Shown here: positions 36,183 to 45,496 of the stretch, piece by piece | How the letters are laid out: each line of letters starts with the position of its first letter | Numbering within the stretch: position 1 is the stretch's first letter | NCBI RefSeq assembly: GCF_000445445.1 | Contig: NZ_ASXP01000002.1 | Coordinates: forward strand, 124,001-188,000 | Direction of reading: 5' to 3' | DNA from: Sporomusa ovata DSM 2662 | Lineage (GTDB): Bacteria; Bacillota; Negativicutes; Sporomusales; Sporomusaceae | DNA: 64,000 nt | The notes under the pieces: generated by a model | What the model was told of the DNA's origin: nothing | The model's input: the letters and a program-made list of their open reading frames with translations, nothing else | The model's database searches: none | Translations under genes and position numbers: made by a program

Positions 36183-39100
36183 CTAGACTCTTTTAAATAC
36201 CCTTCTCACAGTAAATTTACCATTTTTAATATCGTCAAACAAGGTATACACAACAGGCACCACAACCAACGTAAGAATAGTTGAAGTCACCAAACCGCCG
36301 ATGATGGCATGAGCCATAGGCGCACGTGCTTCGGCACCAGGTCCGATACCTAAGGCTAGCGGAATCATACCGACAATCATAGCGGCCGTCGTCATAATGA
36401 TCGGGCGCATCCGTTTAGTGGCAGCCTCTACTAATGCCTGGTTGCGTTCTACGCCTTGAGCAAGGCGCTGTTTGGCAAAGTCAACCAGCAAAATGGCATT
36501 CTTGGTTACCAATCCCATCAGCATAATAATGCCAATCAGGGACATTACGCTGAGTTCACTCCCCATCACTAACAGGCCAATTATCGCGCCAATAATCGCC
36601 AGCGGCAAAGCCAGCATAATAGCAAAAGGGTCAAGATAGCTTTCAAACTGGGCAGCCAATACGAAGAAGATAAACAATACCGCCATTGTTAGTGCGACAA
36701 CCATGCTGCTGAAAGCATCATTCATGGACTTGGTTTGGCCGGTAGTAACAAATTGATAACCCTCCGGCATGGCTACATCAGCCACTTTTTTCTGAAATGC
36801 GGTGTTGAATTCTCCCAGCGTAATCCCGCTAAGGTTGGCTGAAATGGTGATTTGCTGCTGGTTATCATAGCGCTTAATCTGGGCCGGGCTGGTAGCATAC
36901 ACCGTGTCTGTTACCTGATCAAGCGGCACCATTACAACTTGTCCGCTTTTGTCCTGGGCACTGCCAGACAAATACACATCCTTGACATCTGCCAGACTCC
37001 GGCGCTTATCCGGATCTAATATTACCCGTACGTCATAGGAGTCTTCACCCTCTTTGTACTGGGTGACAACCTTACCGTTAAACATTGTTTGCAGCGTATC
37101 GGCAATACTTGCTGTTGAAATTCCCAAATCTGCCGCCCGGTCATGCTTAACTACAAGCTGCGCATCAGGGTTGCCAGCTTCATAACTTGACGATACTTCA
37201 ACAGCGCCAGGTATACTGGCAACAACTTGTTCTACCTGTTCAGCAATTTCTGCCAGAGTTTCCAGCGAGGTTCCCTGGACAACCAGTGATACTGGCTTGC
37301 CATTTGTCATAGCTGCTTTTTTGGATACACTAATTTCCGCACCAGTCATAACGCTAAATTTTTGGCGAAGTTCTTTGATAATAGCCTCGTCACTGCGGTC
37401 ACGCTGACCCTTGGGTGTAAGTTCTGCCAAAATTGTTATATCTTTGCTATTGGCTACACTATAGGTCAGCCTGACTTCCGGCAGACCGCGAATGATTTGA
37501 ACCATACTATCTGCCATATCTCCCACAGCATTTACACTCATGCCGGGGTCAACAACAGCCGATACGGTAATCTCCTCATTATCGGCATCAGGAATAAAGG
37601 TTGACCCCAGTAGTGGCAAAAGCATCAAACTCCCCAAAAACAGAGCAGCCGCTACCAATATGACTTTGCGGCGCTGCCTCAGGGTCAGACGCAAAAATTG
37701 CCCGTATTTAGCAGTTAACTCATCAAACTTGGCATTCCATGTAAACCAGGCCCTGGCTAGCTTACTGTTACCCTTGATTTCAGCATAATCCAGATATTTA
37801 GCCGACAGCATAGGAGTCAGTGTAAATGCAACAAACAAAGATACCAACACACTGGCCGCCACCGTAATACCAAACTCTTTAAAGAACTGGCCAACGGTGC
37901 CGCTCATCATACCTACCGGCACGAAGACAGCAACAAGGGTAAAGGTCGTTGCCATAACGGCAAGACCAATCTCTGCAGTTCCATCTAGTGCGGCAGTTAC
38001 CTTATCTTTGCCCATTTCCAGATGGCGCACAATATTTTCGATAACAACAATGGCATCATCAATCAACAAGCCAACAGCCAGCGATAAGGCCAGCAGTGAC
38101 ATGGTGTTGAGCGTAAAATTCAATGCCTTCATTACCATAAAGGAAGCAATAACAGAAACTGGAATCGCAATTCCACTGATGATAGTACTTCGCCAGTTAC
38201 CTAAGAACAAAAATACAATCGCAACCGCTAAGATACCACCAACGACGAGGTTAAATTCAACATCCTGTACTGACTCTTTAATTGTTTTCGAATTATCGCG
38301 AACTACCACCAAATCAATTCCTGGCGGCAATTCCTTTTTAATACTTTCCAATTGCTTTTTGACATTATCCACTACTTGTACAGTATTGCTGCCAGACTGC
38401 TTCATAACGTCAAGACCGAGCGCCGGCATGTCATTAAGCTTAGTAACTGTTGCCAGCTCTTCGGTCGTATCTTCAATGGTCGCAATATTTTTTACATACA
38501 ATGGCACACCGCCACGTTGGCCAACAGCAATGTCCAGAAACTGGCTGGTATCTTTAATACTGCCTACTGCCCGGAGGTCAGTTTTGCGCTGGCCATCAGA
38601 AATTTTACCACCAGGAGAATCAATATTCTCATTACGCAGGCTGTTCAGAACCTCTGATATAGTTAGACTATAGGCAGACATCTGATTGCTATCTAACTGA
38701 ATTTGAATCTCACGGTCCAGGCCACCCTTTACATCAACAGAGGCAACCCCATTGACTGCCTTAAGCCGTTTGGTAATTATATCTTCGGCTAGCACTGTCA
38801 ATTCTCGACGCGTTACATCACCTGTTATGGCAATCGACATAATTGGTATGTCAGTGGGATCAAAACGGGAAATGATCGGCGCTTTAGCATCGTCGGGCAA
38901 AATTGCCTGAACCCCGCCCAATTTATCGCGTACATTTTGCGCAGCAGCATCGGCATTTGTTTCCATGGTAAATTGAATAACGGTTGTAGAAACACCCTCA
39001 CTTACCGTTGATGTTACATGCTCGACACCAGCAACCTCACTAACTGCTTCTTCTATCTTTTGCGTAACCTTTGATTCTACTTGTTCCGGGGCTGCGCCGG

Positions 39101-39254
39101 GATATTGAACAATCACAGCAACAACCGGCAATTCCACGCTGGGGTATTGATCCACAGCCAGGGACATATAGCTAACCAAGCCTACCACTACCAGCGCCAA
39201 AATTATCACCGTAGCAAAGACCGGGCGCTTTATGCTAATCTCTGTAAGCTTCAT
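36183..39254 (-). CDS. RND efflux pump, inner-membrane transporter (AcrB/HAE1 family)
   Basis: 1023 aa, full length. Begins LTEISIKRPVFATVIILALV; proton-relay Asp pair in VGLLIDDAIVVIEN; internal duplication with two large periplasmic porter loops and twelve helices. Drug/proton antiporter of a tripartite pump. Follows the adaptor gene by 16 bp. No TolC-like outer-membrane gene is nearby. Its presence implies a two-membrane envelope. Confidence 0.96.
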   Translation of the reverse strand: MKLTEISIKRPVFATVIILALVVVGLVSYMSLAVDQYPSVELPVVAVIVQYPGAAPEQVESKVTQKIEEAVSEVAGVEHVTSTVSEGVSTTVIQFTMETNADAAAQNVRDKLGGVQAILPDDAKAPIISRFDPTDIPIMSIAITGDVTRRELTVLAEDIITKRLKAVNGVASVDVKGGLDREIQIQLDSNQMSAYSLTISEVLNSLRNENIDSPGGKISDGQRKTDLRAVGSIKDTSQFLDIAVGQRGGVPLYVKNIATIEDTTEELATVTKLNDMPALGLDVMKQSGSNTVQVVDNVKKQLESIKKELPPGIDLVVVRDNSKTIKESVQDVEFNLVVGGILAVAIVFLFLGNWRSTIISGIAIPVSVIASFMVMKALNFTLNTMSLLALSLAVGLLIDDAIVVIENIVRHLEMGKDKVTAALDGTAEIGLAVMATTFTLVAVFVPVGMMSGTVGQFFKEFGITVAASVLVSLFVAFTLTPMLSAKYLDYAEIKGNSKLARAWFTWNAKFDELTAKYGQFLRLTLRQRRKVILVAAALFLGSLMLLPLLGSTFIPDADNEEITVSAVVDPGMSVNAVGDMADSMVQIIRGLPEVRLTYSVANSKDITILAELTPKGQRDRSDEAIIKELRQKFSVMTGAEISVSKKAAMTNGKPVSLVVQGTSLETLAEIAEQVEQVVASIPGAVEVSSSYEAGNPDAQLVVKHDRAADLGISTASIADTLQTMFNGKVVTQYKEGEDSYDVRVILDPDKRRSLADVKDVYLSGSAQDKSGQVVMVPLDQVTDTVYATSPAQIKRYDNQQQITISANLSGITLGEFNTAFQKKVADVAMPEGYQFVTTGQTKSMNDAFSSMVVALTMAVLFIFFVLAAQFESYLDPFAIMLALPLAIIGAIIGLLVMGSELSVMSLIGIIMLMGLVTKNAILLVDFAKQRLAQGVERNQALVEAATKRMRPIIMTTAAMIVGMIPLALGIGPGAEARAPMAHAIIGGLVTSTILTLVVVPVVYTLFDDIKNGKFTVRRVFKRV

Positions 39255-39270
39255 GTCTTGTTCCCCTAAT

Positions 39271-40368
39271 CTATGAGGCTACGCGTACTGCGTCACCATC
39301 TTTAATTCGGTTGGTACTTGTCACAATGACCTGAGCTCCGGTTTGTAAACCGGACTTAACTACAACGGTATTACCTGTTACCTCGCCAATCTCAATTTGC
39401 TGGCGGACAGCCTTACCGTTTTCGACAGTAAACACATAGTACAAGCCCTGCTTTTGCACAACAGCTGACTGTGGAACCGTCTGCACCGCTACCCGCTCAC
39501 CTGTTAGCAGTGCTACTTTGGCAAACATACCAGGCTTTAAACTGGCACTATCATTATCAATTTTAATCTTAGTCCTAAACATCCGGCTGCTTGAACCCGC
39601 TTCCGGATTCACAACCTCAACTGTGCCTGTAAAAATTGTATCAGGGTAAGTATCTACCGTAATATTCGCCTGTTGACCGACTTTAACACGGCCCAACTCT
39701 TTTTGTTCGACATTGATTACAGCATATACCTGATTGATGTCTTGCACCACCATAAGTGCAACACCAGGAGAAACTACTTGCCCAATGGTGGCATTTTTAT
39801 TGGCAACCACCCCATCCACCGGCGCGCTAATTATGCCATAGCCATACTGCTGCTCAGCACTGCTTTGATTAGCTGTTGCGCTTGAAACATCAGCTTCTGC
39901 CGTTTTCAATTTAGCTCTAACATTATCTAACTGCTGTTCCGAGATAGCGCCTTTATCAAAAAGCCGCTGATAGCGATTGTAATCATTCAGCGCCAACTCA
40001 TAGTTAATTTGGGCCTTCTTTACCGCATCACCAGCCTGCCGGGCTGAATTTGCCAACTCCACAGCTTCTAACTTCACCAACGGATCGCCTGCTTTAACAG
40101 CTTGCCCTTCCTCTGCCAGAACTTGTTCAATCCGGCCCGCAATTTTGGCACTCACCGTTGCCGAAGTCGCTCCTTCAATTGAGCTATTAAACGTAAGACT
40201 TGGTACAATATCTTCATTCCCGATTGTAGCAACTTTCACACTAAGCACGCTGTCAGCGACTTTACCATCAGCTTTACCAAAGGCAAATACGCCACTGCGG
40301 ACAATTAAGGTAATACCAATTACTATAATTACCGGAATTATCCAGTACTTCGGTTTCCAGCTCTTCAT
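39271..40368 (-). CDS. RND efflux periplasmic adaptor (MFP/AcrA family)
   Basis: About 365 aa. N-terminal membrane anchor (WIIPVIIVIGITLIV), lipoyl/barrel-sandwich halves (KIAGRIEQVLAEEGQAVKAG and IISAPVDGVVANKNATIG) around a coiled-coil hairpin, then beta-barrel and membrane-proximal domains. ATG at 40368 with GGAGG. Likely controlled by the TetR protein upstream through the operator at 40411-40430. Confidence 0.95.
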   Translation of the reverse strand: MKSWKPKYWIIPVIIVIGITLIVRSGVFAFGKADGKVADSVLSVKVATIGNEDIVPSLTFNSSIEGATSATVSAKIAGRIEQVLAEEGQAVKAGDPLVKLEAVELANSARQAGDAVKKAQINYELALNDYNRYQRLFDKGAISEQQLDNVRAKLKTAEADVSSATANQSSAEQQYGYGIISAPVDGVVANKNATIGQVVSPGVALMVVQDINQVYAVINVEQKELGRVKVGQQANITVDTYPDTIFTGTVEVVNPEAGSSSRMFRTKIKIDNDSASLKPGMFAKVALLTGERVAVQTVPQSAVVQKQGLYYVFTVENGKAVRQQIEIGEVTGNTVVVKSGLQTGAQVIVTSTNRIKDGDAVRVAS

Positions 40369-40410
40369 CAAATAAACCTCCATTCAAATTTGGGCTGCTA
40401 ATGCAATGGG

Positions 40411-40430
40411 CATACCTACCAGTCGGTATG
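40411..40430. promoter_or_regulatory. TetR operator upstream of the RND operon
   Basis: Palindrome CATACCTACCAGTCGGTATG, nearly identical to the site upstream of tetR at 41131-41150. Confidence 0.8.
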
Positions 40431-40520
40431 TCATGGTTTAAAAATTTTGGCGCCTCTTGTTCTGCGCCAAGTGTATATGCAACGTGCTAAAATTTTTTCA
40501 GGCGGATAGTAGGTTGCATC

Positions 40521-41102
40521 TTATATAGTTAACAATAACCATACATTTTCCAGCATTCGGTTACGCATTTCCAGGGACTGAAAGAAACGACCCAGTGATA
40601 ATTGTCCATTGACTGTAGCCATGATAATCGCCGCCACAGCATAGCTGTCAAGACCACGCTTCAGTTCTCCCTGCTCCATAGCTGCCTCAATTTTCTTGGC
40701 AAAGGCTGCACATACTGTTAGGCGCCCTTGTTCCATTCGCGCTTGAATATCCGGGAATTTACTCATTATCTCAATAACAAAATGAGCACAGTCAACACGG
40801 CAATCCCCTTCCACCCCTAGCAGGTCCTTAGCATATCGCTCCAGCATTTTTTCCACTAATAGTGCAGTAAGCACATCCTGCATACTATTATTAGCACTCA
40901 ATAACTCCGTATACTTTGCCTCAAGACGGTCAAGTAAATAGTGCATCCCTACCTGCAGCAAAGCATCTTTGCTCGAAAAATAATGATAGATCCCCCCCTT
41001 AGTAATGCTAACCTCTTTGGCAACATCAGTAAGAGAAACCGATTTATAGCCTCGCGTGACAAACAGACGCAAAGCCGCAATGATGATATTTTCTTTCGTC
41101 AT
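40521..41102 (-). CDS. TetR/AcrR family repressor
   Basis: 193 aa. N-terminal helix-turn-helix (AALRLFVTRGYKSVSLTDVA, ITKGGIYHYFSSKDALL) and a variable ligand domain. ATG at 41102 with GGTAGGA. Matching palindromes before this gene and before the RND operon indicate autorepression and pump repression. Confidence 0.94.
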   Translation of the reverse strand: MTKENIIIAALRLFVTRGYKSVSLTDVAKEVSITKGGIYHYFSSKDALLQVGMHYLLDRLEAKYTELLSANNSMQDVLTALLVEKMLERYAKDLLGVEGDCRVDCAHFVIEIMSKFPDIQARMEQGRLTVCAAFAKKIEAAMEQGELKRGLDSYAVAAIIMATVNGQLSLGRFFQSLEMRNRMLENVWLLLTI

Positions 41103-41130
41103 GTCATTCCTACCCCTTGCCCTAAACAAA

Positions 41131-41150
41131 CATACCTACCAGTCAGTATG
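41131..41150. promoter_or_regulatory. TetR operator upstream of tetR
   Basis: CATACCTACCAGTCAGTATG, one base different from the RND-operon site; lies where the tetR transcript should start. Confidence 0.8.
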
Positions 41151-41155
41151 TTGCT

Positions 41156-41184
41156 ATTATCACTCGCCTTTACTCTTTTGTCAA
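41156..41184 (-). promoter_or_regulatory. Promoter of tetR
   Basis: TTGACA (41184-41179), 17-base spacer, GATAAT (41161-41156) on the minus strand, immediately upstream of the operator. Confidence 0.75.
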
Positions 41185-41192
41185 TGATCATC

Positions 41193-41573
41193 TTACTTTT
41201 TATCTATTTTCAAACTACGCCAAAGCGCGTCAAGAAATTTTTGTCGCGAAAATGGTTTTACGACAAACCCATCAACACCAAAACCGATGGCTATGCGTAC
41301 TGTGTAAGCATCATTATTCGAACTACATATTATGATCTTGGATGCAGGAGACAACAGTTTAATGTCCTTCAACGCCTCAAGACCATCCTTTTTAGGCATA
41401 ACAACATCTAAAGTGATAAGATCGTACTTCCTATCTGGTGACAGCTTCTTGATTTTATTAATTGCATCAAATCCGTCAACAGCTTCATCAATCATGGTTA
41501 TACCCATCTCATGTAAATGCGAGATAATGAATTCCCGGCTGACTTTTGAATCGTCAACAACCAATGCGTGCAC
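41193..41573 (-). CDS. Single-domain response regulator (CheY-like)
   Basis: 126 aa receiver only: VVDDSK, phospho-Asp in ITLDVVMPKKDG, conserved Ser/Thr in IICSSN and Lys in VVKPF. A GTG start at 41573 has AAGGGGG at 8 bases. No kinase nearby; it could serve the chemosensory systems elsewhere in the window (inference). Confidence 0.9.
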   Translation of the reverse strand: MHALVVDDSKVSREFIISHLHEMGITMIDEAVDGFDAINKIKKLSPDRKYDLITLDVVMPKKDGLEALKDIKLLSPASKIIICSSNNDAYTVRIAIGFGVDGFVVKPFSRQKFLDALWRSLKIDKK

Positions 41574-41698
41574 TGCTGTCACCCCCTTCTTCCAAAGTAC
41601 TATGTATAGTATAGGGTGTACTTATAAAAACTTCAAGACAATTATGCCGTTGAAAAATCACTTACCCGCACCGCAGCTAAGAGACCTGTCAAAGCTCA

Positions 41699-41821
41699 CT
41701 ACATGATCATTAAAAATACATACACAATACTGGCAAAAGCTACTATACTTCCTTTAAGCGGCCAAGCCCGCTTCTCGATCTCGCCTATTTGCGGTTTAGA
41801 TGCTTCCTGCTCTGCTACCAT
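41699..41821 (-). CDS. Small single-pass membrane protein, 40 aa
   Basis: A good ribosome site (GGGAG, 8 bases) precedes an ATG. Charged N-terminal half (EQEASKPQIGEIEKRAWPLK) then one helix (GSIVAFASIVYVFLMIM). Looks like a small accessory subunit of a transporter, but no partner is adjacent. Too short for standard gene callers. Confidence 0.6.
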   Translation of the reverse strand: MVAEQEASKPQIGEIEKRAWPLKGSIVAFASIVYVFLMIM

Positions 41822-42022
41822 TATAATCACTCCCATTTATATTTAATTAATATTCAGTGTCAAATAACAACAATTATAGTATACCATGCCACTTCTTATT
41901 AGGAAACTTTGTTACTCAAAAAGATACCCAGCAACAAATTGTCACCGGGATAGATCGTTTATAATAGGGGAGAATCTATTTTCAATAGAAGGCTGCTGCC
42001 CTTCTATGAATTGTAGTCCAAA

Positions 42023-42134
42023 GCATTTGAAATGATATTTTAATTATAAACACTAATTTTTAGAATTCGCTTAGAAAATACAGGTAATGGCCTGGCAATG
42101 GGTTGCCCAATTTATTACCAAGTATTGACATAAT
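42023..42134. repeat. Left copy of 112-bp target-site duplication
   Basis: Perfectly identical to 44118-44229, in direct orientation on either side of the insertion sequence. It ends with a stranded copy of the -35 box TTGACA. Confidence 0.95.
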
Positions 42135-42157
42135 CCCAAGTTTGACATTTGCAAGAG

Positions 42158-42203
42158 AAAAAAGTGCCTAGATCCCTTGAAAATAAAGGGATCTAGGCAC
42201 TTC
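42158..42203 (-). terminator. Terminator of the IS transposase
   Basis: AAGTGCCTAGATCCCTT / AAGGGATCTAGGCACTT stem followed by TTTTTT on the minus strand. Confidence 0.9.
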
Positions 42204-42211
42204 GTATTTTC

Positions 42212-43972
42212 TTAGTTTTTGAGTAATGTTTTTTTGTTTTTGGTGGTTTTAAAAATATTTTTCATTTCTTGAGTTGGAATAATCTGTCGGTCTGTATGGA
42301 ATCGAAATTTTTCATGAAGTAGATCGGTAAAGTCATCGCTGACATAGGTAGGTATATAGCCTTCGGAAGCGACTTTATAAAAATTGAGATTACGAAGGCC
42401 ATCTATAATCTTGTGGCAGGAGAAGCGTTCGTCGAGGAACTTCTCTAAAAGGCGATACAGAGTCAGTGCTAAAAAGCATGTTGTAAAATGAGCGTGAATG
42501 CGGTCATCGCGGCTCAAATAAACGGGGCGTGCCTGAAATTCTGTCTTCATAATACGAAAACTTTCTTCAATTTCCCAACGTTGATGATTTGTATGGATGA
42601 TGGATGGTGCAGCATCTTCCAGATTGGTACAGATACCATAATATCCATCAAACATTTCTTCATTTAGGATGAGTTCTGCATCGATGCTATACAAGTTTTT
42701 TGCAGCGATTTCACCATCGGGAGTGATACTTTTTTTCGCGATAAAGCGTTTGAAGTCATTTGAATGGCATTTGCCGATTTTTTGCGGATTTTTTTGAACA
42801 AGCTTCATGGCGCGTTCTAACTGGGAACTACGTATTTTTCTTTGATAATCCTTGTATTTCAGAGAAAAAGTAACAATCAGGCGTTGTTCTAAGTCAGTTT
42901 CTTTTATCCAACGTTCTTTGTAAAAAGTGGTATTTTTATAGGTCTCGTAAAGGGTATTGTCTGTATCGAGTTTTGTTATATCAAAAGTGCCGTCAGTACC
43001 CGGAATATGCCATCCTGATTTTGCAAGAGCCCACTGCAATAATGGTTTCTTTAATTTTTTTATCGACTGAGTGGTAATGAAAGCTCGATTTTTTTTATCG
43101 TTGAATTTTCTGTTTGCGTTAGAAGCAAGACCGGCATCGGTGCAAACAACAAGCTTAGATAGTTCAAAGTCATTCAGGAGTTTTTGTTCTAACGGAGTCA
43201 GAGTCACTTGTTCGTTGGTGTTGCCTTTGGAAATGTTGAATGCCAGCGGGATGCCGTCAGCATCCATAAAGAGGCCCATTTGAACAATGGGGTTCGGTCG
43301 GTGTTCTTTAGAGAGGCCATATTGTCTAAGACCGGACTCCTGTTCGATTTCAAAGAAATAATTGGTGCAATCGTAGTAGAGAATGTGAGTATTTCTATTG
43401 ATGGTGCGGCGACTATTTTTATACAGTTCGGATTGAATGAAATCACTTTCTTCAGAAATAATGCCAAGAGCCCTGTAAACATGTTGAATTTCAAAGGAGG
43501 GAGGTTCAAGAAATTTTTGCGCAATTTGTATGGTGGCAAGTTTGGAGGCGGGGAAAAGAATTCGGGCATATAGTAAATTAGAAAGAATGGAATTGAGATC
43601 AAAGGCAAATTTATGTTTTTTCGAAATGGCTTTCGAGATCGAATCAAGACCTAAAGCGTAGTAGATAGCTTGCAAGAAAAGGTACCCGCCATTAAATAGA
43701 ACTTGCTGATTTTTCTCGATACATTTTGTCGGCGAGAATGAGACATTTACGTCGCGTTTGCCGGCTTTCTCCTTTTTGTTGAGCTCAGCAATATAGGCTT
43801 TAGCCCAGGCGATAGGATCTTGGCCGTTTAGATTTTTCAATAAATCGGTATACGTACCAAGCTTTTCTACAATTTGGGAAGAGTGTTTTCCGTTTTCATA
43901 GGTAGATCGGATAACATATAAAGACTTAGCATTTTTTGATTCTGTAATTTTTAAGCGCAATTCATCTTCCAT
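42212..43972 (-). CDS. IS1634 family transposase (DDE)
   Basis: About 586 aa, intact. Asp residues in YYDCTNYFFEI and VVCTDAGLASN, and the IS4-type signature with catalytic Glu in HQRWEIEESFRIMKTEF. ATG at 43972 chosen; a TTG at 43984 is possible. No strong ribosome site, usual for transposases. Base composition is AT-richer than the neighbouring housekeeping genes. Confidence 0.95.
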   Translation of the reverse strand: MEDELRLKITESKNAKSLYVIRSTYENGKHSSQIVEKLGTYTDLLKNLNGQDPIAWAKAYIAELNKKEKAGKRDVNVSFSPTKCIEKNQQVLFNGGYLFLQAIYYALGLDSISKAISKKHKFAFDLNSILSNLLYARILFPASKLATIQIAQKFLEPPSFEIQHVYRALGIISEESDFIQSELYKNSRRTINRNTHILYYDCTNYFFEIEQESGLRQYGLSKEHRPNPIVQMGLFMDADGIPLAFNISKGNTNEQVTLTPLEQKLLNDFELSKLVVCTDAGLASNANRKFNDKKNRAFITTQSIKKLKKPLLQWALAKSGWHIPGTDGTFDITKLDTDNTLYETYKNTTFYKERWIKETDLEQRLIVTFSLKYKDYQRKIRSSQLERAMKLVQKNPQKIGKCHSNDFKRFIAKKSITPDGEIAAKNLYSIDAELILNEEMFDGYYGICTNLEDAAPSIIHTNHQRWEIEESFRIMKTEFQARPVYLSRDDRIHAHFTTCFLALTLYRLLEKFLDERFSCHKIIDGLRNLNFYKVASEGYIPTYVSDDFTDLLHEKFRFHTDRQIIPTQEMKNIFKTTKNKKTLLKN

Positions 43973-44117
43973 CCAATCGCTCAAATAAGCTTGTTTATAT
44001 CTATATTATATCAAAGTACTCAAAAGTACTCGATATAAAACTGAAAAATTTGACAAAAAAATAAGCCAATTTCAAGGCTCCAAGAGCATTTTTTGTTTAT
44101 GCAAGTGTCAAACTCCC

Positions 44118-44229
44118 GCATTTGAAATGATATTTTAATTATAAACACTAATTTTTAGAATTCGCTTAGAAAATACAGGTAATGGCCTGGCAATGGGTTG
44201 CCCAATTTATTACCAAGTATTGACATAAT
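44118..44229. repeat. Right copy of 112-bp target-site duplication
   Basis: Identical to 42023-42134. It supplies the -35 element and upstream region of the promoter for the small gene at 44278. Confidence 0.95.
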
Positions 44230-44248
44230 ATAAAAAACAGAATATAAT
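44220..44248 (+). promoter_or_regulatory. Consensus sigma-A promoter beside the IS
   Basis: TTGACA (44220-44225), 17-base spacer, TATAAT (44243-44248): a perfect match. The -35 lies inside the duplicated target, the -10 just outside it. Confidence 0.88.
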
Positions 44249-44277
44249 GAAAATAGAAATAAAGGAGGATGGTTACT

Positions 44278-44499
44278 ATGCTTAAAGATTATCCTGCTAC
44301 TCAATTATTTCTTATATCATCAGTAATTTTATTTGCTATGGTCTTACTCACTCCGTTGGTGCGCGAATGGTACATTTGTGCTACAATACTAGACAGCCTG
44401 AAATTTATCGTAAAAGTTATTTGTGGCTTATTCTTGCTTGGTACAGTAATTGATGTAATAGATGCTCTACGTTATCATAACCACAAACATAGTCACTAA
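44278..44499 (+). CDS. Small two-helix membrane protein with His-rich tail
   Basis: 73 aa. Two hydrophobic segments (about 9-26 and 43-62) and a C-terminal HNHKHSH. AAAGGAGG lies 9 bases before ATG 44278; the in-frame ATG at 44269 is too close to it. Not recognised; the His tail may bind metal. Confidence 0.7.
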   Translation: MLKDYPATQLFLISSVILFAMVLLTPLVREWYICATILDSLKFIVKVICGLFLLGTVIDVIDALRYHNHKHSH

Positions 44500-44540
44500 A
44501 TAATTCAACCAAAATATAAACCCCTGGTTGCCGTAAAGTA

Positions 44541-44594
44541 AAAAATACCCTATAGCGTAGACAATGAAAAAAGTCTACCCTATAGGGTATTTTG
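44541..44594 (+). terminator. Terminator of the small His-tail gene
   Basis: AAAATACCCTATAG(C)GTAGAC pairs with GTCTACCCTATAGGGTATTTT. Confidence 0.8.
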
Positions 44595-44634
44595 CCCCCG
44601 CCGGATGCTAACATTTTACCCCTCGAACTCTTTG

Positions 44635-45171
44635 TTAATGGGGTAATCGTTTGTTTATCGCTACCCCAATGATAGTCGCTACAAAAACCTTAAATAAATC
44701 TCCCGGTATAAATGGAAGTGCGCCTGCCATAAATGCCTTCTCCACTCCCATACCAGTAATAAAACTCAGCCACAATATACCAAAAAGATAAACAATAATT
44801 ATACCCCCTATACTATTTGCCAAAGCTAAGCACCAAATAGTATTCCTGTGTCTTCTTAACAAAGCAATAACAACGACACCTACCAAGAAACCGAAATAAT
44901 ATCCACCTCGCGGACCAAAAACAACTCCAATTCCACCAGCAAATCCCGAAAAAACCGGTATGCCCGCGGCACCAATTAAAATGAATGTCAGGACGCTAAA
45001 TAATGCTTGTCGCACCGTTAGTATACTTCCCGCCAGCATTATTCCCAAGCTCTGCCCTGAAACAGGAACCGGACTGAAGGGTAGTGGTATAGAAACAAAT
45101 CCTAATACTGCCGTTAGAGCTGCAAAAAGAGCTGCATAAATAAAATCTGTTAGATTACCTTTTGTATTCAT
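44635..45171 (-). CDS. bioY: Biotin ECF transporter S component BioY
   Basis: 178 aa with six hydrophobic segments. BioY signature near the N-terminus (PLPFSPVPVSGQSLGIMLAG) and GPRGGYYFGFLVG in the middle. Substrate-binding part of a biotin importer; no energising module is adjacent, so it may use a shared ECF module. ATG 45171 with GGAGGG. Confidence 0.95.
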   Translation of the reverse strand: MNTKGNLTDFIYAALFAALTAVLGFVSIPLPFSPVPVSGQSLGIMLAGSILTVRQALFSVLTFILIGAAGIPVFSGFAGGIGVVFGPRGGYYFGFLVGVVVIALLRRHRNTIWCLALANSIGGIIIVYLFGILWLSFITGMGVEKAFMAGALPFIPGDLFKVFVATIIGVAINKRLPH

Positions 45172-45230
45172 TATAACCCTCCGCATATTATATTTTTTTA
45201 AACTATACATTTTCAAGTAAATCTAAACAA

Positions 45231-45260
45231 ATTATACGACTACCTTAAAAATTTTGTCAA
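45231..45260 (-). promoter_or_regulatory. Promoter of bioY
   Basis: TTGACA (45260-45255), 18-base spacer, TATAAT (45236-45231). Upstream are two direct copies of ATTGGTT(A/G)AC; no clear BirA operator was found. Confidence 0.7.
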
Positions 45261-45326
45261 CCAATCCAAATTCTATCGTTAACCAATAAATTAACACACT
45301 ATTCGCAACACACAATTTTCACCGAA

Positions 45327-45372
45327 GACTATTTTCAATAACCCAGCAATTGCTGGGTTATTGAAAATAGTC
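45327..45372. repeat. Perfect 46-bp palindrome
   Basis: Two 23-base arms (GACTATTTTCAATAACCCAG and CAA to the centre) meet without a loop at CAATTG. No T run, so not an ordinary terminator. Could be an operator or the remnant of a small mobile element. Confidence 0.85.
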
Positions 45373-45496
45373 GCCCATCCGAAGATAGACGACTACAGCA
45401 CAACCAATATAAACGGGCCACACTTCAAATTAGTTGTGAATTTTACTACAAATAACTATATAACAAATTGCCTAAAAAATCCCCCTATTCAAGGGT

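Larger units (their letters stand above)
42135..44117 (-). mobile_element. IS1634-type insertion sequence, 1983 bp
   Basis: Bounded by imperfect terminal inverted repeats (left CAAGTTTGACATTTGCA; right end reversed GAGTTTGACACTTGCA) and flanked by a 112-bp direct duplication. Contains one intact transposase gene and its terminator. IS1634 and relatives of the IS4 superfamily are known for unusually long, variable target duplications. The identical flanks point to recent insertion. Confidence 0.93.

Noticed and set aside
37897..38673. Long plus-strand reading frame (258 codons) inside the RND gene
   Set aside because: Exactly antisense to a well-conserved transporter, with no ribosome site and no domain; a shadow of codon bias.
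43204..43647. Frame of 147 codons overlapping the transposase gene
   Set aside because: Out of frame within an intact transposase; biased composition only.
45255..45300. Possible BirA operator upstream of bioY
   Set aside because: The two ATTGGTTAAC-like copies are direct, not inverted as a BirA site requires.
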